Positions 6,436-6,643 of a stretch of DNA of 6,643 nucleotides are shown in pieces. Every line of letters begins with the position of its first letter. The first letter of the stretch is position 1. The stretch comes from JAFGPJ01 sp964612465 (GTDB taxonomy: Bacteria; Planctomycetota; Phycisphaerae; Sedimentisphaerales; Anaerobacaceae): NCBI GenBank assembly GCA_964612465.1, contig CAZTDF010000242.1, positions 1 through 6,643 of the forward strand. Reading direction: 5' to 3'. The translations under genes and the position numbers were made by a program. The notes below the pieces were generated by a model. The model was not told the DNA's origin. It ran no database searches and worked only from the letters and a program-made list of their open reading frames with translations.

Positions 6436-6504
6436 GTCATTCCCGCGAAAGCGGGAATCCACAAACCGTTACGTTCCTGGATCCCTGCTTTCGCGGAGTT
6501 TGTG
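6436..6504. repeat. Palindromic intergenic repeat, one end degenerate
   Basis: ATTCCCGC-GAAA-GCGGGAAT (6439-6458) is a perfect 8-bp hairpin with a GAAA loop. The wider arm CCGCGAAAGCGGGAATCC (6443-6460) pairs with GGATCCCTGCTTTCGCGG (6479-6496) at 16 of 18 bases. GTCATTCCCGCGAAAGCGGG is a motif I recall as a frequent dispersed repeat in bacterial genomes. The right arm lacks the expected GAATGAC end and instead reads into GTTTGTG, which pairs with CACAAAC at 6460-6466. It is therefore a decayed or truncated copy. Confidence 0.65.
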
Positions 6505-6521
6505 TTTTAGCCAGGGGAAAG

Positions 6522-6618
6522 CCATCCCCATCGGAGATAAACGACAATCGAGATGAGGCTGCCACCCAATAGAATTGATGTAAAACGGGTGGCAGCCTCA
6601 AGCGCAGCTTGGGGATGG
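6522..6618. repeat. Nested inverted repeat at the right edge
   Basis: Perfect 14-bp arms TGAGGCTGCCACCC (6554-6567) and GGGTGGCAGCCTCA (6587-6600) enclose a 19-base AT-rich loop. Outside them CCATCCCCA (6522-6530) pairs perfectly with TGGGGATGG (6610-6618). The nested plan resembles the left-edge element but the sequence is different. It is probably another dispersed palindromic repeat; only one copy is visible. Confidence 0.65.
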
Positions 6619-6643
6619 TCGCGAATACCAGAGGCCGGCTAAA

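Larger units (their letters stand above)
6233..6643. other. Sigma upstream region and edge repeats, no gene seen
   Basis: This 411-base stretch contains no convincing coding frame. Next to the sigma gene it is AT-rich, with two palindromes (6291-6313), an AGAGC/GCTCT dyad (6331-6348) and a hairpin (6367-6389). A -10-like TATATT reads on the minus strand at 6323-6318, without a clear -35. From about 6436 to the edge it consists largely of two palindromic repeats. No gene is seen between them and the window end. Confidence 0.55.

Noticed and set aside
6436..6618. Edge repeats considered as a CRISPR array
   Set aside because: The units are palindromes of different sequence without regular spacing or identical direct repeats.

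Overview
The window looks like chromosomal DNA from a Planctomycetota bacterium, most likely of the Phycisphaerae/Sedimentisphaerales type and probably from an environmental assembly. Three things suggest this: a formylglycine-type sulfatase with a Tat signal; an ECF sigma factor overlapping a membrane-anchored protein with a LolA-like extracytoplasmic domain and an N-terminal pattern (LWRMIMKTKITKLAAAAVII) that I recall as recurrent in that class; and palindromic repeats between genes. The assignment comes from recall and was not checked by a search.

Layout. 1-532 holds no gene. It carries a 216-bp nested palindromic element (13-228) that looks like a non-autonomous mobile repeat, then AT-rich DNA with a possible promoter. 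A plus-strand block follows: a TPR lipoprotein (533-1327), an intrinsic terminator (1372-1402), tilS for tRNA lysidine synthetase (start chosen at 1414, end 2856), and a heparan-N-sulfatase-like sulfatase (2901-4418). A bidirectional hairpin terminator (4442-4474) separates this block from a minus-strand pair transcribed toward it: an ECF sigma factor (6232-5687) whose stop codon overlaps by 4 bases the start of a LolA-like putative anti-sigma/sensor (5690-4497). 6233-6643 holds the sigma upstream region with two adjacent perfect palindromes and a hairpin, then two further palindromic repeats at the right edge.

How the genes fit together. TilS modifies the wobble base of tRNA-Ile(CAU) and is essential in most bacteria. 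The lipoprotein and sulfatase are cell-envelope or exported proteins with no obvious link to it. The sigma/LolA-like pair is a coherent two-gene signalling unit: translational coupling, a cytosolic N-terminal segment, one membrane helix and a large outside domain suggest a surface-sensing sigma switch. Its ligand and targets cannot be read from the window.

Points of most interest: the terminator lying almost on the tilS start codon (possible attenuation), the hairpin abutting the sulfatase ribosome-binding site, the sigma/LolA-like module, and the nested repeat at the left edge. I see no tRNA, rRNA, CRISPR array, transposase or phage gene.
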